64,000 nt of DNA from Candidatus Bathyarchaeia archaeon (GCA_038873195.1 JAVZEV010000001.1:400490-464489), one strand, 5' to 3'; shown: positions 24,700 to 34,621, counted from the first letter of the stretch. A program made the numbers and translations. Notes: generated from the sequence alone by a model not told the origin.

Positions 24700-27600
24700 T
24701 TAAGAAATGGCTATGTAGACTTTTTTATCGTCAAGCGCGTACTCATGCCATTCCGTTTCTAATTCCTCGCGTTTATTATATAAGCGCACGTTTTTGACGC
24801 GGACAAGCTCCTCCATTTCTTTCAAATGCGGCTTAAGCAACCTTTTGCTTTCGCCGTCAAGCTCAGCAACATGTGCAGCTTCTAAGATGTCAGTTGGCAC
24901 ATAGCCCAACTCCTTCCTTAAAGATTGGATTCTGCGAGCTAAATCACGCATTAAACCTTCGCCAAGTAGTTTTTCGTCTCGGTGAACATCCAAGAAGACT
25001 TGTATGCCCTCTTCAGTGGCTGAAGCCCATTCTTCACGAGCCGCATCCTCTGGAGTCTCTTGAGCGTATTCCGCTGTTTTAACGTTTGCAAGTTCCAAGA
25101 ATAGTTCTTCAACGTTTTTCAGCGCTTTGCAAACTTTTTCTGGAGCTACTACAATCATTCGGTTAAGCGGCCATCGTCTCTTCAGCTTCGCCGACTGCCT
25201 AGCGGAGTATACAAGCGACACGCACTTGAAGAGCACTTCAAATTCTTCTTCTAAAGTCTTATTTCGCAGTTTCTCGGAAGGTTCAGGCCAGCTTTCAAAG
25301 TTCACCGATTCAGGTAATGCTGGACTGAGTTTTCTGTAAACATTCTGGTATAATGCCTCGCTTAAGTATGGCGTAACTGGATTGAACAGTAGCGTAACGG
25401 TTTTGAGAACATGCCACAAGGTTGCATATATGGCTAGTCTTCGGTTGAGTGTTTCAGGGTCGTCTGTCCAAAGTTCTTTTCGAACCATTGGCACGTAAAG
25501 TCTGCTCAATGTTTCTATTACATAATCTTCTAAAGTGGCGAGGGCGAAGTTGAATTCGCACGTTTCGAGCTTGGCAGTATAAGCCTCTATGAGTTGTTGA
25601 AGTTTTGAAAGCAGCCATAGGTCTGGATTTTTGAGTTGTTTTTCTTTTTTCGCCCATTCCAGCGTGTGCTCTTGCGGGTTGAAATTGTCGTATTCTGCGT
25701 TCTGCAAAAAGAATCTGTTTAAGTGATATAGTGTTGAGAGCACTTGGTATGGACGTTTTGTTAATTCTTGAAAGTCAAAGTTCATGAAGTCTACTGGCGC
25801 GCATTTCCGCAGCATGTAGAACCTGCATAGGTCTGCAGAATATTTTTCTAGGAGCTTGTTGGCTTCCACAACATTTCCTAGGCTTTTACTCATTTTTCTG
25901 CCTTTAGCGTCTTGCGTTAAGCCTTGAAATAGGAAAGCCTTGTATGGAGCTTCTGCCTTTCCGGTTAATATGACATGCTCCAGCAGAAGCGAGTTTGCCC
26001 ATCCCCTGGTTTGGTCTATTCCTTCTGTTAGGAAATCAGTTGGCACGTACTTGGCGAATTCTTTGTCGGTGAATCTTGCGTATGGTGAAGCTCCACTGTT
26101 GTGCCACGTGTCCAAAACAAAGTCTTCTCTATACATTGTGCCGCCGCATTTTTCGCATTTTAGTTTTATGCGGTCAACCCATGGCTTATGCAGTTCAAAA
26201 TGTCCTTTTGGTTTTTCTAAGGCTTTTTCGAGCAATTCCTTCTTGCTTGCTATGAGCGTTTTCGCGTCGCATTTTTCGCATTTCCAAACTGGCAGTGGAG
26301 TACCCCAGACGCGTTCTCTGGATATGCACCATGGTTTGCCTTCTTTTAGGAAGGAGAGAAAGCGGTTTTTGGGGCTTTCAAAGAAGTATTCAACTTTTTC
26401 GGCGGCTTCGACGATTTTGTCGTTTATTTTGTCTGTTCGAAGGAAGTATTCTTTTCTGGCTAGCCACACGAGCTTGTGATGTGAACGCCAGCATGTTGGA
26501 TACTCATGCTTTATGGTTTTGACTTCAACGAGCAAGCCTCTTTTGCGCAGTTCTTCAACAACCATCTTGTCCGTGTCACGCGCAAATATGCCGCTGAAGA
26601 CTCCTGCTTCTTCTGTGAATTTGACTTCGTCATCGAAAGGCGCAAATATTGGAACGCCACGCTTTTGTGCTGCAAAAAAGTCTTCTTCACCGTTTCCCGG
26701 CGACTGATGCACTACACCCGTGGCAGTGTCTATGTCCACGAAGTCTTCGCAGACAACTCTATGCACTAGTGGATGCTTGTCAAGTTCGGCTTGTTTGGGT
26801 ATTAAGTCTTTGAATGGGTAATCATATTTTGTTCCTTCAAGCTCTTTGCCAAGCATTGTTTCTGTTAGCGTGTATTTGTTTATGCCTAATTCTTGCATGA
26901 CTGGTTCGACGCGTTGTTTGACGAGTATCCATGTTTCGTCGCCAACTTTGACTTTCGCATATTCCGCCTCGGGATGCACAGCCAACAGCATGTCCGTTAT
27001 AAGCGTGAAAGGCATGGTCGTCCACACTAGGAAGTACTCGTTTTGGCTGTTTGCAACTTTGAATTTGAAGTATAATGATGGGTCTTCAACTTCTCTGTAA
27101 GAGTCTTCGTAGCCAACTTCTGCGCTGCTTAGACTTGTTTGACAACCCGGACAATACGCTACGACATAGTGGCCTTCTTCGAGCAAGCCTTGTTCCCATG
27201 CTCGCTTAAGATATTGCCATTCGCGTTCTATGTAATCATCCAGGTATGTCCAGTACGCCTTTTCCTGGTCTATGAACACTCCGAGCAACTCGTCAGCTTT
27301 AACCCATTCACGATGGTATTTCACAATAGCCTTTTTACATTCTTCTATGAAGCGTTCTTCACCTACACGTTCGAGAAGTTCCCGCTTGTTCTTGACGCCC
27401 AAAAGTTTCTCAACTTCAAGCTCCACTGGCAAGCCTTGCGTGTCCCACCCTGCCCAGAAAGGAATGAAATAGCCTTGCATTGTCTTCCAGCGATAGCGTA
27501 AATCTTTCATTACGCGTCCTCTGGCGTGCCCAACGTGTGGTATGCCATTCAATGTTGGGGGTCCTTCAACCCAGCCTGTTACGCCCTTATTGTTTTTCTC

Positions 27601-27729
27601 GCGAAAATCCATTAGCTTCTTTTTTATGCGGTTTTGATTCCAGAATTCGCGTGTTTCTTTTTCAAGTTCAAGCGGGCGATAGTCCATGCTGAGCCATTTG
27701 TTAGAATCAGCTTTGAATTTGGCGGTCAC
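24700..27729 (-). CDS. ileS: Isoleucyl-tRNA synthetase
   Basis: A class I aminoacyl-tRNA synthetase of 1009 residues, which charges tRNA-Ile with isoleucine and edits valine. The HIGH motif reads HVGHA (near residue 66) within 'PPTLNGIPHVGHARGR', the class I KMSKS motif GRKMSKSLGN lies near 620, and the editing domain and two zinc-type CxxC pairs (CEKCDAKT, CEKCGGTM) are present. Length and the C-terminal anticodon-binding region fit archaeal IleS. The GTG start at 27729 is preceded by a TATA-like box about 48 bases up, giving a short leader; an in-frame ATG at 27687 is an alternative. Confidence 0.97.
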   Translation of the reverse strand: MTAKFKADSNKWLSMDYRPLELEKETREFWNQNRIKKKLMDFREKNNKGVTGWVEGPPTLNGIPHVGHARGRVMKDLRYRWKTMQGYFIPFWAGWDTQGLPVELEVEKLLGVKNKRELLERVGEERFIEECKKAIVKYHREWVKADELLGVFIDQEKAYWTYLDDYIEREWQYLKRAWEQGLLEEGHYVVAYCPGCQTSLSSAEVGYEDSYREVEDPSLYFKFKVANSQNEYFLVWTTMPFTLITDMLLAVHPEAEYAKVKVGDETWILVKQRVEPVMQELGINKYTLTETMLGKELEGTKYDYPFKDLIPKQAELDKHPLVHRVVCEDFVDIDTATGVVHQSPGNGEEDFFAAQKRGVPIFAPFDDEVKFTEEAGVFSGIFARDTDKMVVEELRKRGLLVEVKTIKHEYPTCWRSHHKLVWLARKEYFLRTDKINDKIVEAAEKVEYFFESPKNRFLSFLKEGKPWCISRERVWGTPLPVWKCEKCDAKTLIASKKELLEKALEKPKGHFELHKPWVDRIKLKCEKCGGTMYREDFVLDTWHNSGASPYARFTDKEFAKYVPTDFLTEGIDQTRGWANSLLLEHVILTGKAEAPYKAFLFQGLTQDAKGRKMSKSLGNVVEANKLLEKYSADLCRFYMLRKCAPVDFMNFDFQELTKRPYQVLSTLYHLNRFFLQNAEYDNFNPQEHTLEWAKKEKQLKNPDLWLLSKLQQLIEAYTAKLETCEFNFALATLEDYVIETLSRLYVPMVRKELWTDDPETLNRRLAIYATLWHVLKTVTLLFNPVTPYLSEALYQNVYRKLSPALPESVNFESWPEPSEKLRNKTLEEEFEVLFKCVSLVYSARQSAKLKRRWPLNRMIVVAPEKVCKALKNVEELFLELANVKTAEYAQETPEDAAREEWASATEEGIQVFLDVHRDEKLLGEGLMRDLARRIQSLRKELGYVPTDILEAAHVAELDGESKRLLKPHLKEMEELVRVKNVRLYNKREELETEWHEYALDDKKVYIAIS

Positions 27730-27774
27730 CTTTCATCACATTGCACCCGCAAATACACCAAAATAGCCACAGCC

Positions 27775-27788
27775 ACATATAACCTTTA
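27775..27788 (-). promoter_or_regulatory. Probable BRE/TATA of ileS
   Basis: On the minus strand AAAGG-TTATATG lies about 48 bases before the ileS GTG, which would start transcription about 24 bases before the codon. The match is by eye only. Confidence 0.4.
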
Positions 27789-28087
27789 CCCATAAATCTT
27801 GGGATATATGGCATAAATGGCGACATGGCTTATTTTCTTTTTCTGAATAGCATTATGTTCTCGGATGTTGTACAGATGTATTCAAAGTCGGGCTCTATGA
27901 GCTATTTTGCTTCGTTGCCTGTTTTGATTGTATAGTGTAGAAACAGGAATTGAAGGTGTAGATTGGTTTGATTTTAGGATGTAGTTTAAGATTTAGCTAG
28001 AATCAGTATGGATTTAAAGGAATTTTAATATGAATTTGTCTTGCATAAATCTTTTAGAGTATGCTTTCGTAATAAACGCTAAAATTC
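27789..28087. other. Intergenic region between ileS and surface protein gene
   Basis: No intact gene. On the minus strand at about 27830-27935 a frame with internal stops reads like a decayed protein C-terminus (IEPDFEYICTTSENIMLFRK), perhaps a gene relic. Confidence 0.4.
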
Positions 28088-29923
28088 ATGGAGGAAACTC
28101 GAGTGACGAAAATTAGGTTTTCGTCTATTGTCGCAATATCCATTATCTTTGTTTCAATAACGCTTGGACTCTACAGAATTTCTTTCTCCAGCACATCCAC
28201 ACCAGAAACAAACGCCAACCCAAGAATCATTTATTGGCCTGCACTTCAGATATGGGAAACAGCTGATGGACAACTTATTTTTAATTCCGGAGGTATCGAC
28301 ACAACAAGCATCGCATGGTCTCCTTCCGGAAAACTGATGTTGATAGCTGCTTCTGACCGTTTTGCAGTGATTAACACAAGCACTTTGTCGCCGATTTACG
28401 AGTTTTGGCACTCACATGACTATAGTGGTCAAGGCGTTTTTGATAATTTTGCCATTTCACCAGACGACTCAAAAATATTCTATGTTAACACCAGCGGTGC
28501 AGTTGCTCCATCTTCCTTAATATATTCGATGAACGTAGATGGTTCCAATCCAACCTTCATAACCTACGTAAATAGCAGTTCCTCATGTGTTCCCACATTC
28601 TTGGACTTATCAAGCGATGGCACAACGTTGATTTGCACGGAATTCGCAGAGAACTATTCTTCGTATCCCTACACCCGTTTTAGTCGCATTTGGAAAGTCA
28701 ACATGGAAACAAGCGAGAGATCGTTAACTCTGGAGCTTGAGGGATCAGACAGCCAAATTTTCAGCGTTAGGTTTTCTCCATCAAACGACAAAATAGCCTT
28801 CACAACATACAATGGCATTTGGACAATTAACCCTGATGGAACTGGCCTAACCAAGGTTGCTGATATTTCAGAGAATAGTGTTGCAATGTATTTAAATTGG
28901 GTGCCAAATGGAACAATGCTAACATACACGGAAGTTAATTACATAGAAAGGTATGATTATAATCCATATATCAACGACCAATGCTGGGCTAACAGTAACA
29001 TCACAGTCGTAAACGTGGATGGCAGCAACAAGAACACAATTTTTTATGGAGCCAAATGTTGGACATGGTCGCCTCTCAATAGTTCTATGGCCGCCTTTAT
29101 TAAACCGCTGAACAAGGGTGTTCCATACCTTATAGACTTAAGCCTTCCAATAACATCAGACCCGGACAGCGACGGAGACGGCATACTTGACCGTGAGGAA
29201 ATATTCTCTGGATACTTCAACCCGCTGGACCCTACTGACATCTACAAAGACTACGACGATGACGGTTTGTCCAACTTGGAAGAATATGAGTTTAACCTAA
29301 ATCGGACTGGGTCTGGAGCCTACCCGTTGAATCTGCTAAATCGAGACAGTGACGGAGATGGACTCAGCGACGGCGTTGAAATCAAAATCTTTACAACTGA
29401 TCCAACAAAAGCAGATACAGATGGTGACGGCATAAGTGATGGCCTTGAGGCTGCAGCAACAGGCTTGAACGCTTTTATCACGGTTCTACCAGAAGGATGG
29501 ATTCGCATGACGCTTGAATGGTCAAACAAAACCATGTATGTTTCGACAAACTCTTCTGTTTTAGGGGTAGTCTTTAACTCAACAAGCATGGCTTTAAGCG
29601 TCTCCGTAGGCGGTCCAGATGGCACAACAGGCATAGCCAACATAACAGTTCCGATAGAAATGGTGAACTCACTCTCAGACATCAGAGTCACGCTGGACAA
29701 TCAACCCGTAGACTTCCAAATAAGCCAAGTAGGCAGCAACGCCCAAATCTACGTGGAGTACCACCACAGCTACCACGAATTGACGGCGCACTTGCAAGGC
29801 GGTGGTGGCGGCATTGGCGGTGTAGACTTAACGGGCTTAATGAGTTACTGGTGGCTAATATTATCCGTCGCTATCGTAGCAGTAGCAGCCATAATAGCAG
29901 TAATTATCGTGAAACGCAGATAA
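28088..29923 (+). CDS. Surface protein: beta-propeller plus calcium-binding type-3 repeats
   Basis: A 611-residue protein with an N-terminal anchor or signal (about 12-32). Residues about 60-350 carry repeating blades of the TolB/WD40-like kind (SPSGKLMLI, SPDDSKIFYV, SPSNDKIAFTTYNGIW). Then come four thrombospondin type-3-like calcium repeats: DSDGDGILDREE, DYDDDGLSNLEE, DSDGDGLSDGVE and DTDGDGISDGLE (about 357-455). After a beta domain and a glycine-rich linker there is a C-terminal membrane helix ending in KRR. It should be anchored at the cell surface with the propeller outside. The next gene, also anchored, is 14 bases downstream, probably cotranscribed. Confidence 0.8.
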   Translation: MEETRVTKIRFSSIVAISIIFVSITLGLYRISFSSTSTPETNANPRIIYWPALQIWETADGQLIFNSGGIDTTSIAWSPSGKLMLIAASDRFAVINTSTLSPIYEFWHSHDYSGQGVFDNFAISPDDSKIFYVNTSGAVAPSSLIYSMNVDGSNPTFITYVNSSSSCVPTFLDLSSDGTTLICTEFAENYSSYPYTRFSRIWKVNMETSERSLTLELEGSDSQIFSVRFSPSNDKIAFTTYNGIWTINPDGTGLTKVADISENSVAMYLNWVPNGTMLTYTEVNYIERYDYNPYINDQCWANSNITVVNVDGSNKNTIFYGAKCWTWSPLNSSMAAFIKPLNKGVPYLIDLSLPITSDPDSDGDGILDREEIFSGYFNPLDPTDIYKDYDDDGLSNLEEYEFNLNRTGSGAYPLNLLNRDSDGDGLSDGVEIKIFTTDPTKADTDGDGISDGLEAAATGLNAFITVLPEGWIRMTLEWSNKTMYVSTNSSVLGVVFNSTSMALSVSVGGPDGTTGIANITVPIEMVNSLSDIRVTLDNQPVDFQISQVGSNAQIYVEYHHSYHELTAHLQGGGGGIGGVDLTGLMSYWWLILSVAIVAVAAIIAVIIVKRR

Positions 29924-29937
29924 CAAGAGGGAGCAAA

Positions 29938-30606
29938 ATGAAGAAATCCATTGTCCTTGAAACAATCATAACACTATTTTTGTTTTATGCAGCTTCGGCT
30001 TACGCCGAAATACAAATTGGCGTCAAAACAGGCGACTGGATAAGATGCGATTACGTTTCAGGTAGTGCTCTGCCAAGCGACTTCATTCAATGGGTTAAAG
30101 TAGAATGCCTATCAACCGAAGGGACAACTGCAACATTACGCATGACAACGCACTTAAACAATGGAGAAGAACAAACTGAAATTATGATTTGGGATGTTGC
30201 CAGCGGTACTGGAAACTTAACTTTCCAGGCACTTATACCAGCAAACTCAAAGACCGGAGATACCATTCAAGTAGCAGGAGGAAGCAGAGTAACCATTGCT
30301 GGCGAAAAAACTGGGAACTATGCTGGGGCAAACAGAAACGTTGTTTACGCAAGCCTAACGCAAGGAGACATGCAGTTCAGTTGCTGCTGGGACAAGGAGA
30401 CAGGAATCATCGTGGAAGTAACCTTAACCCAAGGCTCAACATCTGCGACTTTTAAGGCTACGAGCACAAACATTTGGCAAGCGTCATCTAACCCGCTAAC
30501 ATTGCCAAATCTGCCAATAGAACTGCTTTCCATCAGCATTTCAGTGGCGCTGGCAATAGCAATAGTGGCAGCTGCAGTAATCTTAACAAGGCACAAAAGA
30601 CGCTAA
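29938..30606 (+). CDS. Membrane-anchored surface protein, unknown
   Basis: A 222-residue protein from ATG 29938, chosen because GAGGGAG precedes it and a signal peptide begins there (MKKSIVLETIITLFLFYAASAYA). The frame is open further upstream but would run into the end of the preceding gene. The outside domain is beta-rich, with one Cys pair (FSCCW); a C-terminal membrane helix ends in RHKRR. It probably works with the upstream propeller protein, with which it shares architecture and spacing. Confidence 0.75.
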   Translation: MKKSIVLETIITLFLFYAASAYAEIQIGVKTGDWIRCDYVSGSALPSDFIQWVKVECLSTEGTTATLRMTTHLNNGEEQTEIMIWDVASGTGNLTFQALIPANSKTGDTIQVAGGSRVTIAGEKTGNYAGANRNVVYASLTQGDMQFSCCWDKETGIIVEVTLTQGSTSATFKATSTNIWQASSNPLTLPNLPIELLSISISVALAIAIVAAAVILTRHKRR

Positions 30607-30872
30607 AAAGCGCCACATACTTAAAAAATTTCAGGCTACTGCGTTTCATTTTCCCAATTTTTATCACTCTCATAATTAGAAGGGTGACAGAAGCCATAAA
30701 ATCCTATTAAAGGTTAACCCTTGTTTTAAAGCTCGTAGTTATCTTGAATGTTGTTAACGCTTCTGGCAAGGTTAATATACGTTGCCCAGAATATATGATT
30801 GTGCGTATCTGAAGGTGTAAGCAGTTTTTTCTGTCTGTTTCTCTTCGGAAATAATTAGGCGTTAGGCTGAGT

Positions 30873-31400
30873 ATGATGCAAAGGCAAGAAATGTTAAAAA
30901 AAATAAAAGTAACTGCGGTTTCTCAGAAGTTTGAAGGTTGCTCTGAAAAGCACGTCAAGTTTTATAGGAAGTACGCCATTGTTGCCTTCAAAACTTTAAC
31001 CAACCCTTTATTTCAACGCTTCATAAACTGGATGATATTAAAAGAAAGCATAAATGAACACATGATTACTACCATTCAAATAAGAGCGTTGCCGTTTAGA
31101 AAATACAACGGGAACGGACTAGCTGGAAAATACAACAAAAAAGGCGAAATTGTAATCTACCCGAAACGATTGGAATTTTGTAAGAAACTAATGCAGAAGA
31201 CTGAAAAAGAAAACGTGTACTGCTACATCAAAACTCGAGCAAGGGCAACATTAATACACGAATTACTGCACGCAAAATACTCTCATGACGAGGACAGAGT
31301 TAGACAATTGACAAGAAAATACATAAGCATTTTCACTCGCCACAGAAATTTACAAGATAGTAGTATCGAACATGTTCTGCGGACACTGTTCCCACATTAA
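30873..31400 (+). CDS. SprT-like HExxH metallopeptidase-domain protein
   Basis: A 175-residue cytoplasmic protein. Near residue 130 is TLIHELLHAKYSHDEDRV, an HELLH motif followed by a His/Asp-containing stretch as in SprT and related WLM/Spartan-type peptidases. The N-terminal part is helical without recognised motif. In other organisms such domains process DNA-protein crosslinks, but this one lacks a zinc ribbon and its role is not known. It converges with pyrK, nine bases away. Confidence 0.6.
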   Translation: MMQRQEMLKKIKVTAVSQKFEGCSEKHVKFYRKYAIVAFKTLTNPLFQRFINWMILKESINEHMITTIQIRALPFRKYNGNGLAGKYNKKGEIVIYPKRLEFCKKLMQKTEKENVYCYIKTRARATLIHELLHAKYSHDEDRVRQLTRKYISIFTRHRNLQDSSIEHVLRTLFPH

Positions 31401-31409
31401 CAATCAGCG

Positions 31410-32240
31410 TTAAAAGGATATTTTTCTTCCGTCAAAATCACGCTTAAACTTACCAAACTCTGCTTTAACTTCAAGTAATTGTTGCGAATTAAATACGGGC
31501 CCATCCCTGCAGACACGGTATTTGCCTATGACGCAGCTTCCACACAAGCCTATGGCACAACGCATTAAACGTTCCAAACTTGCTTCCAAAGCTATTTCAT
31601 ACTTTTCAGCTAAATTCAAAACCTTCCGCATCATCAACTCTGGTCCACAAGTGTAAATCATGTCAAACTTTTCTTTGCAGAGAAGTAGCTCTAGCGATTC
31701 TGAAGCTAAGCATTTTATGCCATAACTGCCGTCTTCGGTTGACGCAACAACATTCTCTTTACCGCATAGCCGCTCAATTTCGTCTATAAAAAAGAGTTCT
31801 TCTTTAGTTTTCGCTCCTGCTATAAAGACAAGTTTCGTCGCTTTTGGCTTAATCTTTCTGGAGAGAAACAGAAGTGGAAAAACGCCAGTCCCGCCGGCGA
31901 CCATGAGCACTTTCCCTTTTTTCGCCGTAAAGTCATTACCAAATGGACCACGTACGCCAATGATTTCGCCAGCTTTTTTGTTGTGTAATGCGCTTGTTGC
32001 TTCTCCAACCTTTTTCACTGCAACGGCAACGCTTCCATCTTCTCGTGCATCTAATATGCTCAATGGAATTTCATCAACACCCGGAACCCAAAGCATGAGA
32101 AACTGTCCAGGCTTAGCCTTGGCGCATAGCTTATCTTTGAAAGTGAAAGTTTTCACCGTCTGCGTTTCAGCTTTTATGCTTTGAATTTGTGTAGTTCTCA
32201 GTTTGTTAGCAACGATGTGATAATCCAACAATCTCACCAA
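31410..32240 (-). CDS. pyrK: Dihydroorotate dehydrogenase electron-transfer subunit PyrK
   Basis: PyrK carries FAD and a 2Fe-2S cluster and passes electrons from PyrD to NAD. It shows the FAD-binding barrel with 'PGQFLMLWVPG', an NAD-binding part with MVAGGTGVFPL, and a C-terminal cluster site CAIGLCGSC...CRDGPVF. It overlaps the end of pyrD by about 35 bases. The start is uncertain: TTG 32240, GTG 32237 or the TTGs at 32231/32228; the GGTGAGA at 32238-32232 best fits 32228. Confidence 0.92.
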   Translation of the reverse strand: MVRLLDYHIVANKLRTTQIQSIKAETQTVKTFTFKDKLCAKAKPGQFLMLWVPGVDEIPLSILDAREDGSVAVAVKKVGEATSALHNKKAGEIIGVRGPFGNDFTAKKGKVLMVAGGTGVFPLLFLSRKIKPKATKLVFIAGAKTKEELFFIDEIERLCGKENVVASTEDGSYGIKCLASESLELLLCKEKFDMIYTCGPELMMRKVLNLAEKYEIALEASLERLMRCAIGLCGSCVIGKYRVCRDGPVFNSQQLLEVKAEFGKFKRDFDGRKISF

Positions 32241-33126
32241 CGTTTCGGAATCCTTTACGTCTCAAATATGCATCTAACCCACGCGTGACCCTTCTAAAAA
32301 CACTTGAGCTTTCAATCGCTATTGCAGTTCCAATCTGAACCGCTGACGCACCAGCAAGGAAAAATTCCACAGCGTCACGCCAGCTTGCGATTCCTCCGCA
32401 CCCAATTATCGGCACTTTAACCCGCTCATAAATATCGTAGACGCACCGCACCGCTATGGGCTTTATGGCTGAGCCGGAAAGTCCGCCGAGTTTATTGCCT
32501 AAGATAGGCATGGCTGTTTCTGGGTCGATTGCCATGGCTTTGATGGTGTTTATGGCTGTTAAAGCGTTTGCGCCCGCTTTTGCTGCTGCTTCTGCAATGT
32601 CGGCTATGCTGGTCACGTTTGGAGACAACTTAACAAAAACTGGCTTATCCACAGTAGCCTTAACTTTCTTAATGACTTTCGACAAAATTTCTGGTTTTTG
32701 TCCAATTTCTGAGCCCGTCTCTTTCACGTGGGGACATGAAACGTTAAGCTCTAAAGCATCTGCGCCGGCGTCTGCCGCTTTCTTTGACACAACCGCGTAC
32801 TCTTCCTCCGAAAAGCCGTAAACGCTCACGATTAAAGGAACATTCAAAACCTTCTTTGCTTGACAAATCTCTTTAACAAACGCGTCAATTCCAGGGTTTG
32901 GAAGACCCATAGCATTAATCAAACCACAATCAACCTGAACAACCGTTGGGTTTGCGTAGCCAACTCTTGGCTTTAAACCAACGGATTTCGTGACAACAGC
33001 GCCAGCCCCACCGGCAACAATACTTTCCAATGTTTCCGCAGAGTACCCCAAGATTCCAGAAGCCAACATTGTTGGATTGGCAAGCTTCAAACCAGCCAGA
33101 TTAACTGTCAAACGATTATCTTTCAA
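32206..33126 (-). CDS. pyrD: Dihydroorotate dehydrogenase, class 1B catalytic subunit
   Basis: A 306-residue TIM-barrel FMN enzyme that oxidises dihydroorotate to orotate in pyrimidine synthesis. Seen are the N-terminal 'NPTMLASGILG', the active-site loop LNVSCPHVKETG with the class 1B cysteine, FVKLSPNV, GGLSGSAIKP and IIGCGGI near the C-terminus. The cysteine, and pyrK directly downstream, place it in class 1B (NAD-linked heterotetramer). The TAA is read through the pyrK start region. Confidence 0.95.
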   Translation of the reverse strand: MKDNRLTVNLAGLKLANPTMLASGILGYSAETLESIVAGGAGAVVTKSVGLKPRVGYANPTVVQVDCGLINAMGLPNPGIDAFVKEICQAKKVLNVPLIVSVYGFSEEEYAVVSKKAADAGADALELNVSCPHVKETGSEIGQKPEILSKVIKKVKATVDKPVFVKLSPNVTSIADIAEAAAKAGANALTAINTIKAMAIDPETAMPILGNKLGGLSGSAIKPIAVRCVYDIYERVKVPIIGCGGIASWRDAVEFFLAGASAVQIGTAIAIESSSVFRRVTRGLDAYLRRKGFRNVGEIVGLSHRC

Positions 33127-33203
33127 ATGCGCCTTCTCCGCAAACTTTTAAGTTAGATTATTACCCTTTGGCAAGATAAAACTTAGTTCTTTAGGTGCGG
33201 ACT

Positions 33204-33884
33204 ATGTCCAAAACTAGGAAGATTAAAGCAGTGCTGTTCGACCTTGGAGGGACGCTGGTTAAGACTGCGCATGCTTATGAAATTCACCGAAGAATATTGG
33301 AAGCGCAAGGAATCATTGTTCCACTGGACAGAATTGCAGAGGCTCACGGTATAAATCAGAGAGAGCTTGATGTTGAAGAGATGGCTAGACTGGGACAGAA
33401 GTACTGGATTAAATGGAATTTGAGGATGTTGGAAAGACTTGGAATAAAAGAAAACAGGGAATTTTTGGCACGGAAAATCGACGAGTTATGGTGGGAATAC
33501 GCTGAATTGACCGCTTATCCGGACGTGCAAGAAACTCTCGCAGAACTATCAAGTAAAGGAATTAAAATGGGTATAGTGACGAACGGAACAGAAAAAGACT
33601 TCAAACAAGTCCTTCAAAGACTTAACCTAGCAGGCTATTTTAACATCGTTGTTGGAGTTGACGCTTGCAAAAAGGCGAAACCACACAAGGAAATTTTTCT
33701 CCACGCACTTGCAAAACTCCGCGTGAAGCCTGACGAAACAATTTTTGTGGGAGACTCTGTTGAGCATGATTATGAAGGCGCGCGGAAAGCTGGATTAAAG
33801 CCTGTATTGATTGACAGGGATGGAAAAGGAAATGCAAATTTGGATTCGATAAGGCATTTAACTGAGCTGCTAAAGTATGTTTAA
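33204..33884 (+). CDS. HAD-superfamily hydrolase
   Basis: A 226-residue protein from ATG 33204, with AGGTG six bases upstream (an in-frame GTG is at 33195). HAD motifs: FDLGGTLVKT (motif I, in which the second Asp of DxD is replaced by Gly), MGIVTNGT (II), CKKAKPHKEIF (III) and FVGDSVEHDYEGARKAG (IV). The helical cap between I and II is of the phosphoglycolate phosphatase/haloacid dehalogenase kind. The missing second Asp would weaken the acid/base step of phosphatases, so it may not be a simple phosphatase. Substrate unknown. Confidence 0.85.
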   Translation: MSKTRKIKAVLFDLGGTLVKTAHAYEIHRRILEAQGIIVPLDRIAEAHGINQRELDVEEMARLGQKYWIKWNLRMLERLGIKENREFLARKIDELWWEYAELTAYPDVQETLAELSSKGIKMGIVTNGTEKDFKQVLQRLNLAGYFNIVVGVDACKKAKPHKEIFLHALAKLRVKPDETIFVGDSVEHDYEGARKAGLKPVLIDRDGKGNANLDSIRHLTELLKYV

Positions 33885-33886
33885 GC

Positions 33887-34123
33887 TTATTTCTTCTTTT
33901 TCTGTCCAAACTGGGGTTCCGGCTCTTCAGCGCCCAGCAGCACCCGCAACGATTTCACTTCTTCCCGTAGCATGCTTATTTCGCTTTCTAAGGCTTTAGC
34001 TTTAGAATCTGCCATTTTCTTAAGTTCTTCAATTTCTAACATGAGGTTGTTGCGTTCAGCTTCTAAGGATTTAATCTTTTCAATTACGTTTTTGAAATTG
34101 CTCATAAGCGTCAGCTCATTCAT
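33887..34123 (-). CDS. Small coiled-coil protein
   Basis: A 78-residue protein, mostly a single heptad helix (NVIEKIKSLEAERNNLMLE onward), ending in a Lys-rich tail QKKKK. An alternative start is the ATG 18 bases in. It converges with the HAD gene (three bases apart). Function unknown. Confidence 0.6.
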   Translation of the reverse strand: MNELTLMSNFKNVIEKIKSLEAERNNLMLEIEELKKMADSKAKALESEISMLREEVKSLRVLLGAEEPEPQFGQKKKK

Positions 34124-34258
34124 TATTGCTTTATACTTCGGTTTTTGAGCACTTAAGATTTATGTAGAAAAGTTCTGTTAAGCAATCGAACCGTGACAAG
34201 CTAGAGGTAAAGCTTTATTCTATGTTTTCGCTTTACAAGCGTTTGTTGAGGAATTCGC

Positions 34259-34519
34259 ATGTCTCTCGTTGAAGTTACCGTGAAAAGCCAAAAAGGCAAA
34301 TGCGCTTTCGGGCATAAGGTTGGCGACAAAATAGTTTTTGACGGCAAATCCGTGAAAGGCAACATTTGCTATAGCGCGTTAATGGTGATTCTTCCAAAGG
34401 TCTACGCTATGCGTTATGGCGCAGAGTTTCCGTGGGCTGAAGACAAAAATGTGATATGCAATGCGTGTCCAGACGCAGAAAACCCTGTGGTCTTCGAAAT
34501 CCGCCGCATCAAAAAATAA
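34259..34519 (+). CDS. TIGR04076 family protein
   Basis: An 86-residue protein of the TIGR04076 family: VEVTVKSQKGKCAFGHKVGDKI, 'GNICYSALMVILPKVYAMRYG', then VICNACPDAENPVVFEI. The conserved Cys/His pattern suggests a metal-binding protein of unknown function, common in archaea and anaerobic bacteria. It stands 100 bases upstream of the fluoride riboswitch and is probably a separate transcript. Confidence 0.85.
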   Translation: MSLVEVTVKSQKGKCAFGHKVGDKIVFDGKSVKGNICYSALMVILPKVYAMRYGAEFPWAEDKNVICNACPDAENPVVFEIRRIKK

Positions 34520-34621
34520 ACCATGGCAGAGTCTGAAGAAAAAGTTGTCAACTGCTCGTTAAATCAAAGAAAGTATAGGAAAATATTTATCAGTTTGGTT
34601 TTGTATTTTCAAAAAGCATAA

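Noticed and set aside
25940-26479. Plus-strand frame of 179 codons within ileS
   Set aside because: It is antisense to the conserved KMSKS and zinc regions of IleS; a shadow frame with Ser/Phe-rich translation.
27830-27950. Minus-strand frame reading like a protein C-terminus with internal stops
   Set aside because: At least three in-frame stops and no family recognised; kept only as a possible relic in the intergenic entry.
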